Part shown: one piece after another, positions 8,349 to 16,036 of the stretch | How positions within the stretch are numbered: the first letter of the stretch is position 1 | How the letters are laid out: each line of letters begins with the position of its first letter | NCBI GenBank assembly: GCA_023251485.1 | Contig: JAHEYR010000005.1 | Coordinates: 1-43,080, forward strand | DNA from: Bacteroidales bacterium | GTDB taxonomy: Bacteria > Bacteroidota > Bacteroidia > Bacteroidales > Cfx3-03 | DNA: 43,080 bases | Direction: 5' to 3' | The notes under the pieces: model-generated | Told to the model about the DNA's origin: nothing | Databases searched by the model: none | Seen by the model: the letters and a program-made list of their open reading frames with translations, nothing else | Position numbers and translations under genes: made by a program

Positions 8349-9599
8349 CTAACTTCTTAAATCATTACCTGAAGGACGTTGAAAGACCTGTAATTCAAAT
8401 GTCGGGATTATTGCTAAAATGTGATCAAATAGATCCGCCTGAATTCTTTCGTATTCAACCCATTCCTTAATTTTACTAAAGGCATAGATCTCAATAGGCA
8501 ACCCTAATTCCGTAGGCTGCAGTTGTCTTACGACTAACGACATTGATTGGTTCAAATCAGGATTACTCCTTAGATAAGCATCAAGATAGGCCCTAAAGAT
8601 TCCTAAATTCGTTTGTCGCTTTCCATTTACTAAAACAGAAACATCATGAGTACTTCCAGCATTAAATTCGGCTAATTCAGCCTCCTTTTTCGCAATATAA
8701 TCTGATATTAATTGAATTTTACTAAATTTTTGAAGCAATTCTTTATCACAAAACTTAATACTATTCATATTAATCAAAACAGACCGTTTTATCCGACGAC
8801 CTTCAGATTCTGTCATACCCCGATAGTTTTGAAATGAGTCAGAAACTAATGCGTAGGTAGGGACGGTAGTAATCGTAAAATCACCGTTTCTGATTTTTAC
8901 TGTTGTTAATGTTATCTCTATAATTGTTCCATCAGCACCATATTTGGGCATTGCAATCCAATCACCAGGGCGCACCATATCATTAGCAGAAAGCTGAATT
9001 CCACCTATTAAGCCAAGTATAGCATCCTTAAAAACAAACATTAAAATTGCGGATGCAGCACCCAAACCTGCCAGAAATGTAGCCGGTTTCTCATCTAAGA
9101 CATACGCCAGAATTAAAATTCCGCCTACAATATATACAATAATCGCAGCAACCTGAAGGTATGGCTTAATAGGTCTATATTTCGACACCTCTAATGTTTG
9201 GTATATCCCATCTACTGCTTTTAAAAAAGAACTTATAATGAACATAAAAATGCTAATGATGTATATACTCGTTAAAGTATGTACTACATGTACAGTCTTA
9301 CTTCCAAATTCATTTAGTGTTTCAGGAGCCAATATATAAATAAGTAGTCCGGGGACCAGGAAAGCCATTCGATGAAAAACACGTTTCTCAAGTAAAATAT
9401 CATCCCAAACATTTGCTGTTCGTTCAGCTAGTCGTTTAAAAACACTTACGATAATCCATTTTGAAATATAATATAGAATGACTGACGAAATTAAGACCAA
9501 TAAGAAATCAGTCATATTCCATAGCTGAGTAGCCGTTGAAGTAGAAAAGCCTATTTGCTTAAGCCACTGTATTACATTTTCACCAAAAATAGTAAGCAT
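8349..9599 (-). CDS. ybdG: MscS-family mechanosensitive channel, YbdG-like
   Basis: This 416-residue inner-membrane channel has about five hydrophobic segments in its first 190 residues. The MscS pore-lining helix is GLGAASAILMFVFKDAILG (about 178-196), followed by the beta domain GDWIAMPKYGADGTIIEITL. The segment NYRGMTESEGRRIKRS is characteristic of the YbdG miniconductance channel subgroup, and the length matches E. coli YbdG (415). The role is protection or signalling in osmotic change. It is transcribed alone; no good promoter box was found in the 95 nt before it. Confidence 0.88.
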   Translation of the reverse strand: MLTIFGENVIQWLKQIGFSTSTATQLWNMTDFLLVLISSVILYYISKWIIVSVFKRLAERTANVWDDILLEKRVFHRMAFLVPGLLIYILAPETLNEFGSKTVHVVHTLTSIYIISIFMFIISSFLKAVDGIYQTLEVSKYRPIKPYLQVAAIIVYIVGGILILAYVLDEKPATFLAGLGAASAILMFVFKDAILGLIGGIQLSANDMVRPGDWIAMPKYGADGTIIEITLTTVKIRNGDFTITTVPTYALVSDSFQNYRGMTESEGRRIKRSVLINMNSIKFCDKELLQKFSKIQLISDYIAKKEAELAEFNAGSTHDVSVLVNGKRQTNLGIFRAYLDAYLRSNPDLNQSMSLVVRQLQPTELGLPIEIYAFSKIKEWVEYERIQADLFDHILAIIPTFELQVFQRPSGNDLRS

Positions 9600-9694
9600 T
9601 GTCTTATTATTAGTTTTTAATTTATTATAGTCCTCAAATACGACTGCATCGAAACTTTTACAGGCATATCAATCTTATAAAGCCTGAAAAGAAC

Positions 9695-11101
9695 TTATTG
9701 TTCAGGAGAAAACATCGGATCCCAAGGAGGCAAAAGAATCGCTTCTTTATCAAGGATCTTCAATACTTCTGCTGGAATGTATTTCTTGTTGACCACTAAT
9801 CTAAACATATACTCTTCAAACCATTTATCGGTCATTGTAAGATATCCATTATGACCACTTTCAGCGCCCCAACTATTCTCCAACAACCAATTAACCGGCT
9901 TTCCATCTTTATCAGTATCGACACCAATTAGTGCCATCCCATGTGAGGATGAACTTTCATTGGTTTGAATCCGTTGTTTTTTATCCATATTCAGCTTGAT
10001 CGAAAATAACTGATCCGGTTGATATTGGCCAACATTTAAAATCCCGGTAACCGAATTAAGCTGTTTACCTACATCACACGAAAAATAGAGAGCCTCATTA
10101 TCCATTATACTTTTCTTCGCAAGCTCTTTTAAATCATTTGCAGGCAGGTTTATATAATGCCAGTTATTTCCATCACTCATATTACGATCATACTGAACCT
10201 CATAAAGTTTATAATAATCGCGTGAAGGGTCATTCATAAACATTACGTAATCTTTTAAATTAATGCCGACCATCTTCTCATAAAATGATTTTGGGGTAAA
10301 CGTTCCGGCATCCACAATCTTATCCGAACTATCTTTATATCTCCAGTTAAATGTCGTTGGAGGTTCACCCAGACAATAGCTCAATATCCGATATATATCA
10401 GAAAGCATTTTTCCTTTTTCAGCTCGAAGATCGGCCAGAGGGATTGCCTGATTTAGTTTAACCTTAGCCCGCAAAGCCATTGCGTCGGTTCTCAGCGCAG
10501 ATGAGAGCAGAGAGGTCAACTCGCCTGTATTTTCGGCATGCTTCGTCTCAGGCATCACTGAAGCCGGAACCAGACCATATTTTGTAACGACATCCGCGAA
10601 TGTTGTCCATTGTCCCCCATCCCCTATTGGGTTTTTCAAGAGCCACTCCACAGTTCTATCGTCAAGTGGCTTATTTGAAGTTGCGATTATGCCTTCCAGA
10701 AACAGGTTCGACTTTTCAAATTGATCCCAAAAGAAATTATAGTTTTGCGAAAATTCAAATTCACTAATCCCAAGTTTTGCAATAGCGGTGGGTCTAAAAA
10801 CATTGAGTCCTGAAAATAACCAACACCGTCCCGATGATTTTTGATTTGTAATTCCTTTGGATTTGACTCTATACGAGAAATAATGATCAACTTTGCCTGC
10901 CAAACTTCTATTGAACACCAGATCTTTAATCTTATTATTGGATATGGCATTCATCAATGCAGAAGCCTTAGGTTCATTTGCAAATTGCTTACGAGCCTCT
11001 TTTATAATATCATCAGTAATGGTACCATCTTTTGTTTGTCCATTCATAAAAAGAGGGAACAGCATAAGTAGAGCAAGAAGGCCAGAGAATATTTTTTTCA
11101 T
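9695..11101 (-). CDS. Exported C1B cysteine aminopeptidase (bleomycin hydrolase/PepC family)
   Basis: This 468-residue papain-fold peptidase has the C1B catalytic triad: Cys93 in SGRCWLFSG, His387 in SSHGMALIG, and Asn409 in LLENSWG. The N-terminus MKKIFSGLLALLMLFPLFMNGQ is a clear signal peptide, probably cleaved after about residue 20. The protein is thus periplasmic or surface-exposed, unlike the cytosolic PepC/Gal6 enzymes. The family trims N-terminal residues or hydrolyses small peptides in a barrel-shaped hexamer. The C-terminus extends past the region that blocks the active site in Gal6, so exo- or endo-action cannot be told from sequence. A -7 box precedes the ATG. Confidence 0.92.
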   Translation of the reverse strand: MKKIFSGLLALLMLFPLFMNGQTKDGTITDDIIKEARKQFANEPKASALMNAISNNKIKDLVFNRSLAGKVDHYFSYRVKSKGITNQKSSGRCWLFSGLNVFRPTAIAKLGISEFEFSQNYNFFWDQFEKSNLFLEGIIATSNKPLDDRTVEWLLKNPIGDGGQWTTFADVVTKYGLVPASVMPETKHAENTGELTSLLSSALRTDAMALRAKVKLNQAIPLADLRAEKGKMLSDIYRILSYCLGEPPTTFNWRYKDSSDKIVDAGTFTPKSFYEKMVGINLKDYVMFMNDPSRDYYKLYEVQYDRNMSDGNNWHYINLPANDLKELAKKSIMDNEALYFSCDVGKQLNSVTGILNVGQYQPDQLFSIKLNMDKKQRIQTNESSSSHGMALIGVDTDKDGKPVNWLLENSWGAESGHNGYLTMTDKWFEEYMFRLVVNKKYIPAEVLKILDKEAILLPPWDPMFSPEQ

Positions 11102-11129
11102 AGCGATAGAACTAAATAGATTTTAAATA

Positions 11130-11137
11130 CAAAAATA
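11130..11137 (-). promoter_or_regulatory. Putative -7 box (TATTTTTG) for the C1B peptidase
   Basis: The reverse strand reads TATTTTTG, a full consensus match, ending 28 nt before the ATG at 11101. This makes the peptidase a separate transcript from the yciH operon upstream. Confidence 0.5.
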
Positions 11138-11206
11138 ATAAGATGTTTTAAAAAACACATACCGACGGATTCAGAATGATCTGGAATTTTCAACAAAAAG
11201 ATAGGA

Positions 11207-11548
11207 TCAGCCACCTGCCTTCTTGACTTTATACTCCATCTTCTGAAGTAACTCCATCACTTTATCACGAAAGTCGCCTTGAATAATAATTTCACCGTCT
11301 TTGGCCGTTCCACCAACACCACATTTAGTCTTCAAGACCTTACCTAAATCAGCAAGATCTTGATCTTTACCAACAAATCCGGTAATTAAGGTTACTTTCT
11401 TTCCTCCTCGTTGCTTTTTATCAAGCATGACTCTTAAATCTTGTTTAGAAGGAGGTAATGTATCAGGAGTAGCGTCGTTTTGAAATTGATATTTATAATC
11501 AGGGTTTGTCGAATAGACAATTCCTACAGGATTTGTTTTTTTTGCCAT
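11207..11548 (-). CDS. yciH: SUI1/eIF1-like translation factor YciH
   Basis: This 113-residue protein has the SUI1 (eIF1) domain from about residue 38 onward. The recognisable core is [12 protein letters not shown] followed by [25 protein letters not shown]. Bacterial YciH proteins resemble the eukaryotic start-codon selection factor and are thought to act at translation initiation. The first about 35 residues are polar and probably flexible. It is the last gene of a tight operon, 11 nt after the lipid kinase stop codon. Confidence 0.92.
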   Translation of the reverse strand: MAKKTNPVGIVYSTNPDYKYQFQNDATPDTLPPSKQDLRVMLDKKQRGGKKVTLITGFVGKDQDLADLGKVLKTKCGVGGTAKDGEIIIQGDFRDKVMELLQKMEYKVKKAGG

Positions 11549-11559
11549 GACTATTGTGT

Positions 11560-12444
11560 TTAAGGGATAATGACATTCAACGAATGTGGATTAATAGAAA
11601 AATGCAATGGCCCTTTCATTGAAACAGGCTCTCCATCAATATTCACTATCAATGATTTTTTCGTATTTACTATAACATCCTTGGCTTTAATAATATTAAC
11701 GAAGGTCGATCGATGCACCTGTTTGATAAATAAAAGAGGTGCAGTGAAAGGAATAGAATAAAGCGGAATCTTCTGAACAATACAAATATCCATTAATCCA
11801 TCGTCGACACGTGCATTAGGAGCGATACTCGTATTATAACCGAACTGATCGGAGTTGGCAAAACTTATAAATAGCGCCTTATGTTTTTCCGAATTGCCAT
11901 CGATAGACAATTTATACTCCTGAGGTTTGTAATAATAATATTCGGACGAGACAATATTAAGATAGGTTCTGAAACCTCTTGTCGTATTACCTGCAAACTT
12001 TTCAGCAACAAATGCATCAAAGCCAATACCTGCTATGCTTAAATACGGAATATTATTTACTTTAATCGTATCCATATTCAGCAATTGCATTTTATTGATT
12101 ACAGAAATAGCCTGACCCATTTCCAGGGGAATATTCAAATGACGCGCTAAACCATTACCTGATCCTGCCGGGATAATCCCCAAAACAGTGTCGGTGTTTA
12201 TTAGTTCGCCGGCAACTTCATTTAATGTACCATCTCCGCCCACTGCAACGACAACATCAACTTTATTTTTCACAGCCTCTCTGCTTAGCTCAGATGCATG
12301 TCGCGCATATTGGGTAATCTCAATATGAGGATCAAATATTGTTGTATCTATAAATTCAGAAACCAAAGAAGTAAATTCCTCAGCAGAATTATGGCGTGGA
12401 CCAGAAGCGGGATTTACGATAAATAAAACTCGTTTCTTTCTCAT
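11560..12444 (-). CDS. YegS/DagK-family lipid kinase (diacylglycerol kinase-like)
   Basis: This 294-residue kinase has the DAGK catalytic domain: phosphate-binding [10 protein letters not shown] (about 10-19), nucleotide loop [14 protein letters not shown] (about 67-80) and [15 protein letters not shown] (about 94-108). Enzymes of this family phosphorylate diacylglycerol or related lipids. Its start lies 4 nt after the stop codon of the LtaS-like gene. LtaS enzymes release diacylglycerol from phosphatidylglycerol, so this kinase may recycle that product to phosphatidic acid; this is inferred from context. Substrates could also be sphingoid bases or other lipids. Confidence 0.9.
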   Translation of the reverse strand: MRKKRVLFIVNPASGPRHNSAEEFTSLVSEFIDTTIFDPHIEITQYARHASELSREAVKNKVDVVVAVGGDGTLNEVAGELINTDTVLGIIPAGSGNGLARHLNIPLEMGQAISVINKMQLLNMDTIKVNNIPYLSIAGIGFDAFVAEKFAGNTTRGFRTYLNIVSSEYYYYKPQEYKLSIDGNSEKHKALFISFANSDQFGYNTSIAPNARVDDGLMDICIVQKIPLYSIPFTAPLLFIKQVHRSTFVNIIKAKDVIVNTKKSLIVNIDGEPVSMKGPLHFSINPHSLNVIIP

Positions 12445-12448
12445 TTTT

Positions 12449-14395
12449 TTATTTACTAACCACCAGTTTGTTATTGATCATTCTGGAGTTATATTGTTGA
12501 ATAACAGCCTTTAAAATCTTTTCCATATCAACAGCTTTTTCCCGTTTGATATTTATCAGATTCTTTTTTAATAGAGGATCCGTTTTATAATCAAATAGTC
12601 CCTGACTCATTTTCCCATCAAACTCTAACGCATAATCACCCTGAACAATCTGGTAATTATCGTTGATAAAGGTAACATTTATCTTGAGTGCTGTTGAATC
12701 AAAAACAGAGTGTCCAAACGAAATAACTTTCCCTTTATATTTCAGGTAATCTAGCACTGAAGGCAAAACATCAACCTGTTGAACGACTTCCTCGTGATAT
12801 CCTTTAAGGTTTCCGCCGGGCTTGAAAAACAAGACAGGAACCTGGAACTCACCAACTCTGCTTTTGTATTCAGGGAGGTCGCCTTCTGAAGTATGATCGG
12901 CAGTAATCACAAAAAGCGTGTTTTTATACCATGGCATTTTAGATACGGTCTTAAAAAACTTTCTGACAGCAAAATCCGAATACATCACGCTCTCCTGGAT
13001 AGGCAGGTTTCCCTTTCTAAACTTCCCCTTGTATTCCACCGGAATGGAATATGGATGATGAGATGACAGCGTAAAAATAGAAGAGAAGAACGGAGTTTTG
13101 AATTCATTCATTTTATTTGCAGCATATTGCAAAAAATGCTCATCCCAGATACCCCATTTCCCATCAAAATCTTTTTCGTTGTTATATTCTGTTCGGCCAT
13201 AGTAAGCAGTAAAACCGGCTGATTTAGTAAAGTCATCAAAACCCATCGTGCCATTTGTGCCGCCATGAAAGAAGGCAGAGTAATATCCTTGCTGGTTTAA
13301 AATACTGGCAAGACTATTTATTTTATTAGCATTATATTTTGAAGTGATAAAATCACCTGAAATCAAATTAGGGATACCTGTTAAGACTGCCGGCACTCCT
13401 TCGATAGTTCTTTTACCATTAGCAAAACCTTTATAAGCAAGACACTTGCCAACCAGTGAATCGAGAAACGGCGTAAATCCCTGATATTTCCCATTCTGTA
13501 TTCCCTTGTTAAACACCCCAAAATGTTCGGCAGAAAAGCTCTCCAGAATGAGTACTACAACATTTTGCTTACTAAAACGAGCCGTATCAGCTGGATTTAA
13601 TGGAAATGATTGCTCAGGGTTATAAATTTTTTCAACTTCTTTATCCGAATAATATTCGGGGTTGACCAGCCCATTGCCTTCAACACTCTTCAATATTGTA
13701 AACGTAGTATTCAAGACTACCGGTGCATTCAATGGATCGGCCATGCGACTGGCTGTAATAGGACTTATGGGGCGCAGTTGAAAACCGCCTCTCATGCCGA
13801 TGACTGCAAGACCGCTAATAGCCAACATCAGTATAAGCTGACTAGCAAAATAGATTAGGGGTTTCTGATAATTATATGCTCGTTTGTAGTTAAATCGTTT
13901 TGAAACAACCACTAGAAACGTAACCATCAGAATACAAATCACAAAGACATACCAAAAGTCTTTTATAAACATTGGAATCTCTGCTAAGATATCATGTCCT
14001 CCGCCTAAACCGAAAAAGTTAAAGATATCGGCTCCTGTTCTTTTAAGCGAGAACCTGTAAAAAACCATATCGGCAAGATTCGCAAGAAGACCTAACGAAT
14101 TTATCACAACAAAAAGCGTAAGTAATACCTTTTGATACGATTCTCTCTTTTTAAAACTAAATGGGAGTATGAGTAATACTATAATAGGAAGGTTTATAAA
14201 CAGAATGGCTGAGATATCAAACCGTAAGCCATAAAACATGCATTGTAAAAGCCGTCCAAAATTTATCGAGGGAAACAAGCCTGAATTTAAAGAATAAAAT
14301 AATATTCTACAGATAGAATATAATACTAATATCGAGAGGAATCTTACGGACCAAACGAGAAAAAGATTTGATGAAGTAAATTTAGTTCTGAGCAT
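12449..14395 (-). CDS. LtaS-like sulfatase-fold phosphoglycerol transferase
   Basis: This 648-residue protein has five hydrophobic segments in its first about 205 residues and an extracytoplasmic alkaline-phosphatase/sulfatase fold domain from about 275. The lipoteichoic acid synthase active-site pattern is present: Glu285 in LILESFSAEHF, the nucleophile Thr330 in NGKRTIEG, and Asp500-His501 in ITADHT. The family transfers glycerol phosphate (or related head groups) from phosphatidylglycerol to glycans or lipids. In a Gram-negative host the acceptor is unknown; periplasmic glucans, capsule or outer-membrane glycolipids are possible. It heads an operon with the lipid kinase and yciH and has a -7 box 18 nt before its ATG. 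Confidence 0.92.
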   Translation of the reverse strand: MLRTKFTSSNLFLVWSVRFLSILVLYSICRILFYSLNSGLFPSINFGRLLQCMFYGLRFDISAILFINLPIIVLLILPFSFKKRESYQKVLLTLFVVINSLGLLANLADMVFYRFSLKRTGADIFNFFGLGGGHDILAEIPMFIKDFWYVFVICILMVTFLVVVSKRFNYKRAYNYQKPLIYFASQLILMLAISGLAVIGMRGGFQLRPISPITASRMADPLNAPVVLNTTFTILKSVEGNGLVNPEYYSDKEVEKIYNPEQSFPLNPADTARFSKQNVVVLILESFSAEHFGVFNKGIQNGKYQGFTPFLDSLVGKCLAYKGFANGKRTIEGVPAVLTGIPNLISGDFITSKYNANKINSLASILNQQGYYSAFFHGGTNGTMGFDDFTKSAGFTAYYGRTEYNNEKDFDGKWGIWDEHFLQYAANKMNEFKTPFFSSIFTLSSHHPYSIPVEYKGKFRKGNLPIQESVMYSDFAVRKFFKTVSKMPWYKNTLFVITADHTSEGDLPEYKSRVGEFQVPVLFFKPGGNLKGYHEEVVQQVDVLPSVLDYLKYKGKVISFGHSVFDSTALKINVTFINDNYQIVQGDYALEFDGKMSQGLFDYKTDPLLKKNLINIKREKAVDMEKILKAVIQQYNSRMINNKLVVSK

Positions 14396-14412
14396 CGTTT
14401 AAATTATTGGTA

Positions 14413-14420
14413 CAAAAATA
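14413..14420 (-). promoter_or_regulatory. Putative -7 box (TATTTTTG) for the ltaS-like operon
   Basis: The reverse strand reads TATTTTTG, a full match, ending 17 nt before the ATG at 14395. The -33 region does not match. Confidence 0.5.
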
Positions 14421-14469
14421 AGAAATGTTCGGGATCTTATGAGGTTTAAATAACCCACCTACAAATATA

Positions 14470-14488
14470 TTGGGGATTTTTTCCCCAA
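14470..14488. repeat. Inverted repeat in the divergent region before the lipoprotein gene
   Basis: TTGGGGA and TCCCCAA form a perfect 7-bp inverted repeat around five T residues, in an otherwise A+T-rich 336-bp region between divergent genes. It is not followed by a T-run. It could be an operator or a small hairpin; no other feature except the two promoters is seen here. Confidence 0.4.
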
Positions 14489-14669
14489 ATATTTGACTTC
14501 TTCCACACACTTATTTGTGTAAAAAAAACCTTTATTTCAACATATATTCTATTGATTTACAATTTTATAAATGTTAAAAATTCTAAAAAAATCACACTGG
14601 ATACGAACGAATAAAAATTAAACACCCATTTATTATTAAAAAAATACATGGTTTTTTTATTGAAAGCAC

Positions 14670-14698
14670 TTGCATTTTATCAATAGTGCGTATATTTG
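14670..14698 (+). promoter_or_regulatory. Promoter of the small lipoprotein gene
   Basis: TTG (14670) and TATATTTG (14691-14698), 18 bp apart, match the Bacteroidota -33/-7 pattern. The expected transcript start is near 14704, leaving a short A-rich leader (AACAACAAAATTTAAAAA) typical of well-translated genes in this phylum. Confidence 0.7.
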
Positions 14699-14731
14699 TG
14701 CCGAATATTAACCAACAACAAAATTTAAAAA

Positions 14732-14959
14732 ATGAAGAAGTTATTTGTTCTCGTTTCAGTAGTAGCATTATTTGCTGCAGTAGCTTGTAAATCAAACACT
14801 CCTAGTGCTGAGCAATTAAAAGCTGATAGCATCAAGAAAGCTGACAGCATCGCTGCTGTTATGGCTGCTGACACTACTAAGAAAGTAGATTCAACTGTTA
14901 AGGATACTGCTGCTAAGAAAGTAGAAGCTGCTAAACCTGAAGCAAAAAAGAAAAAGTAA
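14732..14959 (+). CDS. Small Lys/Ala/Asp-rich putative lipoprotein
   Basis: This 75-residue protein has a signal peptide ending in FAAVAC, so Cys19 may be lipidated; the Ala at -3 is slightly off the classical lipobox but common in Bacteroidota. The mature part is low-complexity and charged, with recurring KKADS, KKVDS and KKVEA segments and a Lys-rich end. No known domain is visible. It has a good promoter, an A-rich leader and a strong terminator, which suggests high expression as a monocistronic mRNA. The function is unknown; an abundant periplasmic or outer-membrane-anchored spacer is one guess. The 93-aa reverse-strand frame is a shadow. Confidence 0.8.
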   Translation: MKKLFVLVSVVALFAAVACKSNTPSAEQLKADSIKKADSIAAVMAADTTKKVDSTVKDTAAKKVEAAKPEAKKKK

Positions 14960-14985
14960 GAAATCCCCTTTAGGAATTTCTTTAT

Positions 14986-15020
14986 AAAAAGAGAAGTTGG
15001 AAACAACTTCTCTTTTTTTT
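14986..15020 (+). terminator. Rho-independent terminator of the small lipoprotein gene
   Basis: GAGAAGTTG and CAACTTCTC form a perfect 9-bp stem with loop GAAA, followed by eight T. A smaller hairpin (GAAATCC...GGAATTTC) lies just before it. Confidence 0.94.
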
Positions 15021-15307
15021 GTCTCCTGTTTTTTGGAATAAAAAGGAATCAGTCGAAAAAGTTGGGGAGCGTTCGTTTTATCTTTCTAATCTTAGAGAGA
15101 ATTCCAATAGCGTAAAATCATTATCTGCAACTTATTAATGGATATAAAAAATCAACGCTCGCTTATCTTTATTGAGTATCTTTGTGTTTGACTTTTAAAA
15201 CCAGATCTATGGTTTTATCCTGTTTTTAAAACGATCTTTTTTAAAACAGCAGGACGCTCAATACGTCTGAAATTCCAACCTAATCATTTTTCGATTCTCT
15301 CCATAAA

Positions 15308-15506
15308 CAGATGATAAATCGTTTCTATATCACTCATAAAAGGAAGGGTCTGTCCATAGTTTGTCCATACTTAGTCCATAGTTTCTCCATACTTTGTCCA
15401 TACTTATAAGATATGGAGTAACTATGGACAAACCTTCGACAAGGTGTCGACAAAGTTTTGACAACCCCATCTGTTTAGGGGAGACGTATCATCCTTTTAT
15501 CATCTG
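15308..15506. repeat. 11-bp periodic palindromic element, copy 1
   Basis: Five direct 11-mers run from 15351 to 15405 (TGTCCATAGTT, TGTCCATACTT, AGTCCATAGTT, TCTCCATACTT, TGTCCATACTT). After the 3-bp centre ATA, five inverted 11-mers run from 15409 to 15463 (reverse complements ACTCCATATCT, TGTCCATAGTT, TGTCGAAGGTT, TGTCGACACCT, TGTCAAAACTT). Spacers of 32 bp lie on both sides. The outer arms CAGATGATAAA (15308-15318) and TTTATCATCTG (15496-15506) are perfect. All parts share the same symmetry centre, 15407. By eye about half of the spacer positions also pair. A second right arm, CATCTGTTTA (15468-15477), also pairs with 15304-15313. Confidence 0.9.
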
Positions 15507-15567
15507 CATAAGATAGGTAATGAAGTTTTTTGAATTAAAATTTATCAGGGGAAGAGGCTATCGTGCT

Positions 15568-15597
15568 CGTCAATAAAGCAGCTCTAATTTATTGACG
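15568..15597. repeat. Perfect 10-bp inverted repeat
   Basis: CGTCAATAAA and TTTATTGACG pair perfectly around a 10-nt loop. It is followed by TTTAT, so a weak forward terminator or a structured RNA segment is possible. Confidence 0.6.
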
Positions 15598-15621
15598 TTT
15601 ATCTAGGTTTTTATCAAAAAA

Positions 15622-15657
15622 GAAATAATCAGATTTCAAGAAAAAATAGATTATTTC
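15622..15657. repeat. 9-bp inverted repeat
   Basis: GAAATAATC and GATTATTTC pair perfectly across an 18-nt loop, directly between the 15568 hairpin and the interleaved stems. It is A+T-rich and could be chance, but it adds to the run of inverted repeats here. Confidence 0.4.
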
Positions 15658-15692
15658 AGAAATTAGTCTTATCAAAGGTATAACTTTTTTGC

Positions 15693-15782
15693 ATCAGTCA
15701 GAATCATTTTATAGGATCAATTTATTTTAGGATGATTCGTGCTCCACAACTATTCTGACTGATCCATAAAGTTATGGAGCAC
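15693..15782. ncRNA. Candidate structured RNA with interleaved (pseudoknot-order) stems
   Basis: Stem A is ATCAGTCAGAAT (15693-15704) with ATTCTGACTGAT (15752-15763), 12 bp and perfect. Stem B is GTGCTCCACAACT (15739-15751) with AGTTATGGAGCAC (15770-15782), 13 bp with one mismatch. The order A-B-A'-B' is that of a pseudoknot, with B touching A'. A competing 7-bp hairpin (GAATCAT 15701-15707 with ATGATTC 15732-15738) shares bases with stem A. Strand and transcription are unknown; no clear promoter was identified. It could instead be a DNA element. Confidence 0.4.
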
Positions 15783-16005
15783 TACACATTATATTTTGTA
15801 AATCGAACTTCAAGAAAAAGTAGCGTTTTAGCTACTAATAAAACAACGAGAATCGTCTATGAGATGAAAGGTTTTACATGCTTTCAAATGTGCCTGTAAT
15901 GAGTATCCGGATAATTCATTAAACGACATAATGAATGGAGTTGCCGATTATTGTATTAAAATGCTGAAAATGGAGCTAAAGCCTCAAAATATGGAATAAA
16001 CTCTG

Positions 16006-16013
16006 TAATTTTG
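16006..16013 (+). promoter_or_regulatory. Putative -7 box (TAATTTTG) for the porin gene
   Basis: TAATTTTG matches TAnnTTTG fully. It lies only 5 nt before the first ATG (16019), but 23 nt before the second (16037). The latter spacing agrees with other genes here, which favours the second start. Confidence 0.5.
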
Positions 16014-16036
16014 TACCCATGCATAAAATCATTTCA

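Larger units (their letters stand above)
15021..16005. other. Gene-free kilobase rich in inverted repeats
   Basis: No frame of 60 codons or more is listed here and none of the short ones looks coding. The stretch holds the 11-bp periodic palindrome (15308-15506), hairpins at 15568-15597, 15622-15657 and 15819-15836 (AGTAGC/GCTACT), and the interleaved stems at 15693-15782. No tRNA-like cloverleaf was recognised. Confidence 0.7.

Noticed and set aside
14725-15006. 93-aa reverse ORF opposite the small lipoprotein
   Set aside because: It runs through the forward terminator and mirrors the low-complexity lipoprotein codons. Its hydrophobic look comes from antisense reading of Ala/Lys codons.
15351-15463. 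CRISPR array
   Set aside because: Units are 11 bp, contiguous without spacers, and half are inverted. No cas gene is near. The same applies to 42052-42161.
15021-16005. tRNA, tmRNA or 6S RNA in the gene-free kilobase
   Set aside because: No cloverleaf, CCA end, tag-peptide frame or 6S-like bulged rod was recognised by eye; only inverted repeats were seen.
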